Positions 49,979 through 61,438 of a DNA stretch of 64,000 nt are shown piece after piece. How positions within the stretch are numbered: position 1 is the first letter of the stretch; the number at the start of each line of letters is the position of its first letter. The position numbers and the translations under genes were made by a program. The DNA comes from Perca fluviatilis (lineage: Eukaryota; Chordata; Actinopteri; Perciformes; Percidae). The stretch spans positions 8,710,114 through 8,774,113 of the forward strand of contig NC_053120.1 of the NCBI RefSeq assembly GCF_010015445.1. The letters are read 5' to 3'. Under the pieces are notes generated by a model, which saw nothing but the letters and a program-made list of their open reading frames with translations, was not told the DNA's origin and searched no databases.

Positions 49979-50996
49979 TAAGTTAATACTTTGTAGCGCC
50001 ACCTTTGCTGCGCGATGACAGCTGTAAGTTTGGGGTATGTCTCTATCAGTTTTGCACATCGAGAGACTGACATTTTTGCCCATTCCTCCTTGCAAAACAG
50101 CTCGAGCTCAGTGAGGTTGGATGGAGAGCGTTTGTGAACAGCAGTTTTCAGTTCTTTCCACAGATTCTCGATTGGATTCAGGTCTGGACTTTGACTTGGC
50201 CATTCTAACACCTGGATATGTTTATTTGTGAACCATTCCATTGTAGATTTTGCTTTATGTTTTGGATCATTGTCTTGTTGGAAGACAAATCTCCGTCCCA
50301 GTCTCAGGTCTTTTGCAGACTCCATCAGGTTTTCTTCCAGAATGGTCCTGTATTTGGCTCCATCCATCTTCCCATCAATTTTAACCATCTTCCCTGTCCC
50401 TGCTGAAGAAAAGCAGGCCCAAACCATGATGCTGCCACCACCATGTTTGACAGTGGGGATGGTGTGTTCAGGGTGATGAGCTGTGTTGCTTTTACGCCAA
50501 ACATAACGTTTTGCATTGTTGCCAAAAAGTTCGATTTTGGTTTCATCTGACCACAGCACCTTCTTCCACATGTTTGGTGTGTCTCCCAGGTGTCTCCCAG
50601 GTTTAAACGACACTTTTTATGGATATCTTTAAGAAATGGCTTTCTTCTTGCCACTCTTCCATAAAGGCCAGATTTGTGCAGTATACGACTGATTGTTGTC
50701 CTATGGACAGAGTCTCCCAGCTCAGCTGTAGATCTCTGCAGTTCATCCAGAGTGATCATGGGCCTCTTGGCTGCATCTCTGATCAGTCTTCTCCTTGTAT
50801 GAGCTGAAAGTTTAGAGGGACGGCCGGGTCTTCGTAGATTTGTAGTGGTCTGATACTCCTTCCATTTCAATATTATCGCTTGCACAGTGCTCCTTGGGAT
50901 GTTTAAAGCTTGGGAAATCTTTTTGTATCCAAATCCGGCTATAAACTTCTCCACAACAGTATCTCGGACCTGCCTGGTGTGTTCCTTGTTCTTCAT
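49978..50996 (-). pseudogene. Tc1-family transposase, one frameshift
   Basis: Cut-and-paste transposase. From the ATG at 50996 (MKNKEHTRQ, the usual Tc1 start) the first frame holds helix-turn-helix one (residues 20-47, KKISQALNIPRSTVQAI), the AT-hook-like RRPGRPSK (55-62) and helix-turn-helix two (67-118), then reaches CRLNLGDT at about 129-136. There the frame changes: the tandem 11-bp duplication GTGTCTCCCAG at 50579-50589 and 50590-50600 shifts it. The second frame carries the catalytic core: LWSDE (codon at 50547), QQDNDPKH and NPIENLW, with 91 residues between the two Asp and 34 between the second Asp and the Glu, exactly DD34E. It ends in RWRYKVLT at about 49981. Total near 340 residues, the family norm. 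No other stop or frameshift is visible. Confidence 0.95.
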
Positions 50997-51171
50997 GATG
51001 CTCTCTGCGCTTTACACGGACCTCTGAGACTATCACAGAGCAGGTGCATTTATACGGAGACTTGATTACACACAGCTGGATTCTATTTATTATCATTAGT
51101 CATTTAGGTCAACATTGGATCATTCAGAGATCCTCACTGAACTTCTGGAGAGAGTTTGCTGCACTGAAAGT

Positions 51172-51387
51172 AAAGGGGCTGAATAATTTTGCACGCCCAC
51201 TTTTTCAGTTTTTTATTTGTTAAAAAAGTTTGAAATAGCCAATGAATTACGTTCCACTTCATAATTGGGACCCACTTGTTGTTGATTCTTCACAAAAAAT
51301 TACAGTTTTATATCTTTATGTTTGAGGCCTGAAATGTGGCAAAAGGTCGAAATGTTCAAGGGGGCCGAATACTTTCGCAAGGCACTG
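51172..51387 (-). repeat. Tc1 right terminal inverted repeat
   Basis: Mirror of the left repeat, ending TTGCGAAGGCACTG-like sequence before TA. Differences include GGGTCCCAATTA where the left arm has GGGACACAATCA. Confidence 0.9.
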
Positions 51388-51389
51388 TA

Positions 51390-53504
51390 CTTTAAAAATG
51401 GGTTCATCTGATCGGTGTCCCTGTGGTGAAAGTTGGTCAAATAAGCATGGTTTTATGAAAAGAAAGTGAAGGATGATCTATTGTTATTGCTTAGACTTTT
51501 TCCCTCAATTTTACGTACAGTGGCAGATAAAACATTATGAAAGTCCCACAATGACTCATTGCTACATGCTGAGCTAACTGACAAAATCCAGTTTATTATT
51601 TTGATTAGAATCCATTATGTCTCATTAATTATTGCCTTGATGTGGTTCAATTCAAATATCTGTCAGTCAAACGTGTTTATTGGTTTAACCTTTAATTGCT
51701 TTTATCTCAGATGGGCTGCTGTGCATATGTATTTGTATGATTTCTCAATAATTGCAATTCTTTAGAATTGTAATCAAGTCAGTTTCTCATATTGTCGAAA
51801 CAGACAAATTAATTGAAGCCGTAGCAATTGAATCCCCGCAGGACTAAATTAGACTTCAAATTGGAGTTGATTTAATTATTTACAAATTACTCAAGAGTAA
51901 TAGTGTGTTGAGTTGTTCTCCTTGTATTTGGAGCTCGTACACATACATTCCATTCTTTAACAGCGTGGGGTGTCACACTCAAAGGCCAACTGTGTGACTT
52001 CATTAGTTCGCTCTGGAGGCCAATCATTTCCATCACTCGTAGGGTTTATCTGACGTTTATTCCCTTTTCCTATACCCATCACTACCTTCGATAGACAGAT
52101 TTCCCCCCCCCATTGTCACTGTGAGGTCTCCTTATGAAATCACAGGTCTGTGTGGGGGTTCACACTTGAAGGGTCACCTGTCTCCTCGGCCAGCTGGAGG
52201 GAGGGTGAGAGAAGACGGCAGGCTGTCAGTCAGGCCTGAGAGCAGAGCGGAGGAGGGGAGAACTGGAGATGAAATAGAAATGAGTGCTAATGGAGGAGGG
52301 GTGCATCATGACATTTCTGTGGGTGTAAAAAAGAAAAAAAAAAGAACAGAAAGCTCTATCTTGATGCATTTGTGTTTCTTAACCCCACCCCCTCACAGTA
52401 CATCTGTGATTTACTTCACATCCAGTTTAAATTCATATCCATGCATCATGTTTTTACAATGTGTTCTATAGAAGTCTTTTTTAGACATAATGCACCCTGA
52501 GACAGCTGTATTGTTTATTATCGGAACATCTCCTGTACTGGGGTTGTTACATTGGTTACATGCTAGCTTTTTTCGAGTTTTTGTCCAAAATGCACCTGGT
52601 AACTAGTCTCATCAATATGACAGAGGAGCACACAAGAGCTGAGACTCTCAAGGCCGTGCACATTCCAGTTCACAAAACACAAAATGTAAGTAGGCAGCTG
52701 CGTACTGGCAAACAAGTAGAGACCTGGGCCCCGTTGTAAAGAACAGAGGCAGTACCACTCCAACGTGGTTCTCTCAGAGGCCTCAAGACAATCTGCTCTC
52801 AGAGCTGAAAGCAGTCAGACTTGTGCAATGATTGATGCCAGCCCCTGCCTACTATTCATCATGCTCTCCTCCTAATTCAACCCCAATGCCACAGGTGTGC
52901 TACAGGTGTGCCTCTGTTGTGGGTTTGTCGCAAAAGTTATAAAAAATCTGTTGAAATCTGTTCTTTGTGAACTACTGCATGCACCTGCTCCCTGATTCAA
53001 AATCTGGGAAACCTAAAAAAAGTGGAGACAGTGTGTTGAATGTCACCAGACGTCAGAGACACAGTTTGAAATATTTGCCAATCAATGTCTAGTTATTTTT
53101 GCATTCCATTGAGTCATTCGAGTTCAGGTTTTTCAGTTGACTTAAGGCTGAAAAGAACTTGTCTAAAGAATATGTGAAAGGTGACATTGTTACAATCATA
53201 GCTTTCGTTCTCACCGACCTACAGAAAGTGAAGGATATTGTTATGTTTTCGACATTTTCAGCCGAGAGCAAATCTTAAATGTGTCCGACCCCACCAGACA
53301 AACCACTTGGTCTTTGTTCACTTTCACACTAAAAAATGACCTGTGCTTTCATTTTCCCAACAAGCCATTTGTCATTTAGGTATTTGTCATTTAGGTTGTT
53401 GGCTTGAAAATGCTGTGCATTTGTCCACCCTAACTAGCCTGTGATCTGTTCATACTTAATTTTGGCAGCTCAAACTTATTAGCATAATGGACTATTCATG
53501 TTTG
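51390..53504. other. Intergenic, no gene seen
   Basis: No recognised gene. 51740-51930 is ATTA-rich and non-repetitive (AGACAAATTAATTGAAGCC, GATTTAATTATTTAC), possibly regulatory. A 116-codon frame at 52121-52471 runs through a purine-rich stretch and poly-A and has no domain. A small direct duplication of GTCATTTAGGT lies at about 53370-53395. Confidence 0.55.
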
Positions 53505-53892
53505 TTTAGTCTATATCCACAATGCTCCACTTGTCACCGGAAATCGGCCGGATGTCCCTCACCTTTCACTTTCTTTGTTTTGGCATTTATGATGACAATG
53601 AGGACTATAGTTAACTGCTTCTCAGATCTCTGCAGGATAAATCCAGACAGCTAGCTAGACCAATTTGAGTTTTCTGTTGCACGACTAAAACAACTTTTGA
53701 ACGTACACATGATCTACCAAAACAAGTTCCCTCCCAAGGCTATTTTGCAGTAGCTCCAACCATGATGATTGTGATTGGTTTAAAGAAATGCCAATAAACC
53801 AAAGCACGTTCTTCTCCCATCCCGGAATGCTATGTGGACTAGTCAGACCCTCCTTTGCAGCGCTGTGGAGGAAGGTCTGGCAAAGCGAGACT
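53505..53892 (+). repeat. Dispersed repeat family A, copy 3
   Basis: Starts TTTAGTCTATATCC and ends GGCAAAGCGAGACT, spanning the whole family A consensus as judged from copy 1, with internal deletions (about 388 bp). Flanks CATGTTTG and AGTTCAGG do not match, so no 8-bp duplication survives. The minus frame 53685-53921 is a shadow. Confidence 0.75.
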
Positions 53893-53894
53893 AG

Positions 53895-56800
53895 TTCAGG
53901 TCCAACCAAATATAGAATCAAACTGAACTGCCATTTCCAAGTGATTTACTTATTTTAGGTGTCTAATAGACTGTCAGCATAACCACACATCCAGAGATTT
54001 AGCTGTAATCATGATAAGGACATGATATGCATGCAAACATAGTTCATCCGCCTTTTTAAAAACTGCTCCCCTTTCTGTTGTGACTATATGGAATGTCAAT
54101 ACAAGTGGTCTGTTGCTTTCGTCATCAACCTTCTGCAAAGTATCGACGTCAGGGACAGCACACTGCATGTCAACACAATAATAGATTGTTTGGTCTCCAC
54201 CTGTGGGTGTGAGATGGGGAAAAAGGGAGAAATAAACACAGAAATGGAGCTTAATTAGAACCGTCTCTGATAAGGGCTCAATATATATTGAGTAAGCAGA
54301 GGTCTTCCAATAAATTCTGGGATGTTCCAAATGGGAGAGCAGGAAACAGAAGCTCATCTGATATAGTCAATCAAGTGCAATTAATCTCAGTTGTGGGTGA
54401 AGGTATGGGTTGGTTGTAAAGTGCCTCACACCCCTGGCATCATTACACACTCGGATGCCCGGTGCCTTTTAAGAGGTGTGCCGCGGTGGTCTATGTGTGC
54501 ATCAGACCGTGCAATGTACAAGCAAGGCCAGGGACATTACCCTCGCTGTGTGTTCCGACACTGTAGCCCCATCAAGGTAACCTACAGAGAGGCAATCTGT
54601 GAATGGAGTTTATCAACGTACATTACAGTACATTACATTACATTACATTCCTTTGGCAAAAGCTTTTGTCTGAAACAATAAATTTACATACTTACAATTA
54701 ATGGCTGAGCCTTTCTTCCAAGTGAGCCTCTGCAGACACCAATTCTCACAGAAACTGAATCAATATTTATTATTATTTACTGTATATGTATACCACACAG
54801 CATGTTGGCCCTTTTTGGTGTGTATTCCATGTGCTCTGTCGCAATGACGGAATACGTAGCATTTGTAAATTTTACTTAAACCATTTACCATTAATGTACC
54901 ATGTCCTCATGATTGGAACCTTTCTTTATAAAGCTTCCTCTGCATGGAAAATGATCCCTCCCAAGAAAGACAGAAAGACTTTCTTTTCAAAAATGTGTGA
55001 AACAAAGCCTGCTAACTCTCACATAGGTCTATAGGTTTGTGTTTTTTTTTGTTTGCAACTTTTTCTTATTTTTCTAATTCTGTTTGATGTTTTCTTGTTG
55101 TTTTTGTTTTCATCATAAAATGTTAACGGTTTACCATTTCAGTTGTGAGATTATTGAACTCATTTTCTGTTCTTATTTCCAATTATGTTTGGTTTGTTCT
55201 ATCTTTAGTTACTCTTGTTAATACTATGTGATTTCTGTCAATTCTTTTCTCTTCTTATGAAGCTCAGCGCAAATTCTTTCAGGAAGACTTCTAATTACTG
55301 CAATCACCACTATCTCTCCCTAAATCTATTCAGCTGTTAAGAGGCGTTCACTCTTCAGTAAACCAATCAGAATTGGCCACAAAATGTACGGCAGACAGGT
55401 CCTTCGTTCGGCCTCCGGGTTCCCTCTCCGCCATCACCATTGTGTAGGCTTCATCGCGGGGTTGGGGATATGTCTGTTTCTCTACCCCTTTCAATATTTA
55501 TAGTGATGGAGTCTAATCCCCAAAGACTCTGTACATTTCATGTACATTCCATATTATGCTTATCTACAATAAATATTTGCATATCTGCAACAAAGTCTTT
55601 CCTGATTGAAATTTTTGTGGAGCCCAGGAAGACAAGGCAACCACCTTGTGGAAGCTAATGAGTTTCTGAATAAAGAATAATCTACTAAAAGGCCGTATTA
55701 TGCAGATTTCCCCTTGTTATATTATAATATAATATTTATTATGGATTATTATTACTGATCCAGTAACATGTGAGCAGCTTTTAGCTGGTTGAGAATGGAA
55801 TCACGTAATTTGTATCATAAAAATATTAAAATCTGTATCTAATCTGATTGAATGAAAATATGAATCTGAAAAGCAATGGAACTCGTAACTACAGTGACAG
55901 AATCTATTGCACAGGAAACATTCTGTTTCCAACAGTCACCACTATTGGCACAGTTCCACAGTAGTTGCAATTTAGGCTACATTTACATTGCTACTAGCAG
56001 AGTTTTGAGCCAAAAGCTAACTCCGTGCACACAAGTGTTTTTAACTCCAGGAGAAGAACCAATCTCTGTTTAAATTAACACATATCTCATCAACATTCTC
56101 GTATACTGGACATGTGCGTGCTGGGGTAAAAAGGAGGCAACATGTACTCCACACGTTACTGGTAGTTGCCATGGAAACATGAGGAGCTTGATCCAGTTAG
56201 GCTCGGAAACGCCAGAGCAGTCTGAATGCGAGGTGTAAACGTAGCAAAAAGATATTCGTTTATAAACCAAAACGTAGCAATGTAAATGAAGCCTTAACTG
56301 ACACATCCAAGAAAATACAATGTTTTTTCCACCATTTACATTTTTTTTTTATTATTATTTCCATTTTCTTAAGCTAACCCTTTTAAAAATATATATGATT
56401 TACTCTTGGGCTAACTGGATTCTATAACTAACTTTTACTCTTGTGAACATGTGTAGGGTATACTGCCTTTCCAAAGTTTGGATTCACCTGCCACAAAAGC
56501 TTGCAGTCAGATCTTTGAGAGGTCTACTATATACGTTTGGATGGTGTTTCATGCTTTTAGGTTGCAGAAAGTCTTCTTTAGAAAACAGATCTTATTTTAT
56601 ATGAAGGGCTTGTCTTGTAGCTTACATGGAGAACAAAATGCTGTACAATGGTTCGACCAGACTGACAACTGAAAGGGCAGGAAGAGACAAAAGGTACCTC
56701 TGAGCAACAGTTCAGTAAAAATAGAAGAAATCACCAGTTACTGGTAAAAAGAGGCTGTCAGTATAGCATCAACATAGGTACAGATTTAATCAGTCCATAG

Positions 56801-58539
56801 TATATTCAGCTGATATTCCAATAGTGCTAACCTTCTAATTTCTGTTGGGAAGTTTGGAGAATAGCTTTGCTAAAGCAACCGGCTGCTTGTTTAATCCAGT
56901 TTAATAGGCTGCATTATGTACTTGACTCTGAAACAGGAACTGCTTCTATACCTCTTCAATCTACCCACTGAGTAGACTGCAGAGGGCCTGAAAGAAAAAC
57001 AGCTTTCCGGAATATTTAGAGTCCAATTGCACCGTTGTGGTTCAATAATGATCGAGGGTCACTTTCGGAGAACAAACTCAAAATCCAGTTCCAACAGTAT
57101 TCTCCCCTTCCATGCAACACCGTCGGGACATGGACTAAATGGACTTTTGAATCATTTCATTCTTTTTTCCTTCGGGCCCAAAACAATTTCTGTTTTAAAA
57201 ATAGCCATTATTGAAGAAAAGAAGAAAAACATAAATATAACAGCTGATCCCAAACTATTTTCTCTTGGCATGAAAATGCAGTAGATTGAAAAGTACATTT
57301 CCATCTAAAATATTGTATTGAGTAGCATATAATATAAAACATTTAAGTATACAGTACTTAAGGAACTGCAATTCATTTTTTTTATTTTCTTTTATCATTG
57401 GTCAATGGTAATGTCTTCAAGATATTCAGAACCTTTTAACTTTCTTAGAGAAGTGCGTTAAGTCAGAAATTTGGTTTTTGGAAGTTTGTGCTCTAATCAA
57501 TGGCTTTTACGCAGGAATTCCCCACATTCTATTGTATTGTACAGTTTAATATCCATGTATTCTAGTGAGCCAAAATCCTATTTTGCTCAGGATTATGCCA
57601 AGCATTCACATGACACTACCAAACAATTTTTAGTTTTCCTCTTAATGAATTCCCCAATGTTATTAGACGGCCCAGTGCATTCAGTTTAGCAAACATCCAA
57701 AAAGTCACCATGGTACATTTATAGTTATTAGATTATTGCATGGACGAGAGGAATATCCTTCTCTTTTTTTTCTAATGTAATGTATATTAATCTGTTCATC
57801 CGTAAAATCAGATCAAGGATTATGAGAAACGCTGAATCCGTTACTTTTCATGATACATTAACCTCATACTGTATGTACTTATCGCAAATGGTGTTTGTAT
57901 CATCAGCACAGTGAAAACAAACCAAACCACAGGGGAGACAAAGAGAGGCAGAGATTAGACTTTCCTCTTTCTGTAATTTCAAGCCCTCCTCCTCCTCCTC
58001 ACTGTTTTAGACTTTATTTTGTAGTCACACAATGATTACACCAGAACATAACAATAGCAGGAACAACAATGGGCTATTACTGCTGATGGAAAAAGCCACT
58101 TTGACTTTCAGAATTTCACAATTGTCAAATCAGCCACCGGGCGATGGTTTATTTCCTTTTGAGGATATGCAATTACTCCGAAGGGCATCAGACTCGTATT
58201 CTTGTCAAACGAGACATCGCAGACAATATGACCCCGTCCGTGGGAGCTGCAGATAGGTTCAGGCCTCATGTTAACCTTCTGACAACTTTACAATACTCTC
58301 ATCACTCTTATCCCTGACACTTCTGCTCCTTGACCGTTTGTTGAGGGAGCAGTATAGCTGCCACACGGGTCCTATCACAGATGACATGCACCATATTTTC
58401 AAGTCTTTGCGAAGAATCCCCCGGATTGCTCAGTCAGACATTGATCTTCACAATACAATTTCACATTAGGTCCACTGCTGTGGAATTCATTGAATATGTC
58501 ATGAAGAATATTTCTTTGCCGGCTTTTAGATCACAGTCA
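53895..58539. other. Intergenic, no gene seen
   Basis: About 4.6 kb without recognised gene. 54612-54690 has a CATTA run and a possible decayed repeat. 54786-55034 has a frame with a faint LINE C-terminus flavour that I do not accept. 55030-55260 is T-rich. 57950-58260 and other parts show only chance frames up to 85 codons. Confidence 0.52.
54612..54690. repeat. (CATTA)n and attached decayed dispersed repeat
   Basis: ACATTACATTACATTACATTC at about 54627-54650 followed by CTTTGGCAAAAGCTTTTGTC, which resembles a fish repeat whose usual wording is a pentamer run followed by a GACGCTTTTATCC-type phrase. Decayed; tentative. Confidence 0.4.
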
Positions 58540-58908
58540 AACTCCTGTTGTCCTTGGGTCAAATTTGACCCATTTTTAAAGTATCAGAAATTTGGGTTTC
58601 TTTCAACCAAAATTGTCCAAAAAAAATAGCATGGATGATTCCATATAATCACAACTAAAATAAATGATCAGTTCACTACTTTCATTGAATTTGGGTGTTT
58701 TAGTAAATTCTATAGCATTTGAAGAAAGAAATGATAAAAAAATTTAAAAATGTGGGAAGAAGCGACAAAAATGTTGAAAAAAGTGACTAAAACATCGGGG
58801 ATTTGGACAAAAGTGTCAAAAAGGTTCATAAAAAAAGTTTTTATTTTAAATTTTGACCCAGAAAAAACAAAAAGTTGCATTGTCAACGAGAAGACAACGC
58901 AAGGGTTA
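58540..58908. repeat. Probable inverted-repeat dispersed element
   Basis: Left side CTCCTGTTGTCCTTGGGTC and right side, reverse-complemented, ACCCTTGCGTTGTCTTCTCG are imperfect inverted repeats; the left arm is followed by the inverted pair GGGTCAAATTTGACCC. The right end abuts TTAA (58906-58909), but the left lacks it. I recognise the wording as a common fish element. The interior is A-rich with repeated AAAAAxGTG words. Confidence 0.5.
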
Positions 58909-58909
58909 A

Positions 58910-59275
58910 AGAATTTTCTAATTTCATCGTAAACTTCATGTTGAGATAATTTCTGTTGATTGTATTTTTTTCTGACTATGGTAATTCCTTTGCTTTGTCT
59001 TTTTTCTTGCTTTTCTTGGTATATTTATTTTTTTACATGTACATTTTTGTGTTATGTTTACCAAGTTTGTTCGCATGTGCTGCATGTCTTACTTCTTATT
59101 TTTTGTAGAGGAATTATCGTGTTTTAGTTGTTTGTTTTAACATTTTTTTTATAAGGGGGGGAGGGGGTGTCAGAATAAGCCCCTAAGGCTTCTGTCCTCT
59201 CCTGCACTGAAATTGTTTGATTTAAAATATGTATGTACTTTATATCTTTGTGGAAATAAATTAAAACTAAACATT
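58910..59275 (+). repeat. Possible LINE 3'-end remnant
   Basis: T-rich sequence leading to GGGGTGTCAGAATAAGCCCC, a line of CTTCTGTCCTCTCC and TTTGTGGAAATAAATTAAAAC, which is the layout of a fish LINE 3' untranslated region with a terminal AATAAA. No coding part remains upstream. Compare 63200-63660. Confidence 0.4.
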
Positions 59276-59893
59276 TTAAAGGGTTCATTCTGTGAGCCAA
59301 AGTACATCCATGAACAGGAGAACAAGTGATATTAGCTGTGACTTGGTTGAGAGAACTAGATGGGGAATGAGCAACTGTTTGTGTGCAGGTCTCGGGGGAC
59401 TGTAGATCAGAAGCAGAGGTCCTTGTAGGTCCGGGGAGAAGAATGGACAGAGGTGGGAGGGAAGGTGTTGGCGAACAAGAGGCTGGGAGCCCAGGGAGAT
59501 GGAGCGGTGAGTGCAGTGGGTGGAGGGTTCAGAAATCAGAGGGCAAATGGGAAAAGTGCTTGTGTGTGTGTTTGTGTGTGTTGCAGTTTATGCATGTTTT
59601 GGGCAATCACCATCACCTTTCCTTCTGTTGTGGGAGGATGCAGAGGTCACTGAAGAGCTCTGGTTTGTTGAGAAAAAGAAACATGTTTGCCAATTATGTG
59701 TTAGAATACTGATGCTGAAAATGATGTCAGTTGTGCTGCACAACAGATTTTGCTAATAACTTTGTAGCATTTTTTTCAATCTTTGTTCTGTGATTTGGGA
59801 GTGTATTCCTCTTTCTTAACCTGAAGTTATTTCAACTCACGAGGGGGACCGTCCAACAGAAACCACAAGAATGTAGTTAGAACAGCCGATCAC

Positions 59894-60290
59894 CAGGGGT
59901 GGAGCAAGGCAGTGGCTACTGGGGCTCCAGCCCCAAATGTTTTCTCAAAAGTCCCGAATCTTCTAGGGTTTTTAAAATAACTTCAACTTCACCAATATAG
60001 ACAAAAATATCGCCATTCATCCTGTCTATTCAACTCTTCTCAAAATAGGTTTCAAGATTATGTTCTGGTTACAGAATAATAAAGACAGTTGGAGAACAAT
60101 TAGACACAAAACAGGATGTGGGCTCTACATGGTGATTCTTTTCCTTGGCAACTATCATGCTTTTCCAAAATTGATGTAAAGATGTTTTGGCATTCTACTA
60201 TCAAATTGCTTGAAGAATAATGCAAATAGCTGTCATAAATTAAGCATACCCCAGAGCCCCCCATGTTTACAACGTCTGTCTCCACCCCTC
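59894..60290. mobile_element. Decayed hAT-like element (hAT-5)
   Basis: Left end CAGGGGTGGAGCAAGGC; right end reverse-complemented GAGGGGTGGAGACAGAC, a 9-10-bp inverted repeat. Flanks CCGATCAC and CCCATCTC agree at 6 of 8 positions, suggesting a decayed 8-bp target duplication. About 397 bp, non-coding. Confidence 0.55.
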
Positions 60291-60479
60291 CCCATCTCTT
60301 GGAATTACTTTGACATTGGGCAAATCTGCAGTGTACGATTTACACGTAGCGCCAATGTTGGAAGTACCACGCCCATGAAGCAGAAAGAAAGGCTTAAAGT
60401 CATCTGACATTCAAGCAGAAGATTGAAGTTTATGTCCAGTCATTGTCACAGTCTAACGGTTAATGCTGCTTTTATTTAA

Positions 60480-61081
60480 AGTGCCCATATTATGAAAAAA
60501 ATCCCTTTTTCTGGGATCTGGGGTGTTATTTTGTGTCTCTGGGTGCTTCCACACGCATACAAACAAATATCCATGCTGTTTTGAGTGAGACACAGGTTTC
60601 TGAATGTATCCTGCCTTCACTCTCCGGGTGAGCTGTTTAGAATCGGCAGGGATTTCTACGTCACTAGCCAAAACGAAACAACACGCACTAGTTCACCATA
60701 ATCTACAAAAGAACTACTTCCATGTCCCTGTTCTGCAGGTATTCCACGCAAAGTTGGAAGTGCGCCCTCGTTTAAAAGAAGTCTCCCTGCTAATCCTGCC
60801 TTGTACTGACTGAAGTTGTAGAAACAGCTATCTGATGTGATCCTTACCTAGCTACTGCGCATGTGCACCTCCCAAAAAAGTAACAAAGATGACATAGAAA
60901 TGCAATGTCTCACTCTGTAGCTAAAAAAAGAGACCTGAACACACAGGGTTGAAAAGAGGATCTGCAGCAATGTGCAGTACAACAAAAATATGGTGTTTTT
61001 TGAAAATTAAACCATGTACCACCATTCTGGTACAACCTCAAAATACAATTATGAACCTGAAATGAGCATAATATGAGCACT
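60480..61081. mobile_element. Non-autonomous TTAA-flanked element, family T1
   Basis: A 602-bp element between TTAA at 60476-60479 and 61082-61085. Left end AGTGCCCATATTATG, right end reverse-complemented AGTGCTCATATTATG. TTAA duplication is used by the piggyBac and Kolobok superfamilies; which one cannot be told from ends alone. No transposase frame. I recognise it as a very abundant fish MITE. The frames at 60453-60671 and 60604-60813 are incidental. Confidence 0.82.
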
Positions 61082-61438
61082 TTAAATGCTGACTACAGTC
61101 TTTCCATGATCTTAAATCTACTCTCACTATGCATGTCGGTGCACAGCTACACTTTTTGAAGGGTTGAAGACAGGAGTTGGCCTTTCACGTTGTTACTGGA
61201 AAAAATTGTGAAACAACAAATTCAATAGCAGATACAAATTAGGATAAAACACTAAAGGTGAGCAGACTAATTTCAAACAATGCAAGTTAGACTAAACATG
61301 TTGGAAAAAAATAGAATGAAATAGTACAGTAACAAGGAAATGCATTCACAAAAGTAGAGACTGTCAAATAAGTTGCATTGTCCATAATGCCAGGAAGAAA
61401 CAAAGTAACAGTCAACAGTTAAAGTTTAAAAATATGTC

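Larger units (their letters stand above)
49764..51387 (-). mobile_element. Near-complete Tc1/mariner transposon
   Basis: A 1,624-bp element with a TA duplication at 49762-49763 and 51388-51389 and terminal inverted repeats of about 215 bp (49764-49978 and 51172-51387) that differ at roughly a dozen positions. Each repeat has an outer motif GTGCCTTGCGAAAGTATT and an inner motif GGGCGTGCAAAATTATTCAG, the two-site layout of IR/DR-type Tc1 elements where transposase binds twice at each end. The minus strand holds one transposase gene, complete except for a frameshift. Full length and few lesions make this the youngest-looking transposon of the window. Confidence 0.96.

Noticed and set aside
54786..55034. 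Frame with a faint resemblance to a LINE C-terminus
   Set aside because: Only a short FLYKASSAWKMIP-type phrase suggests it; no other RT block nearby and no tail.
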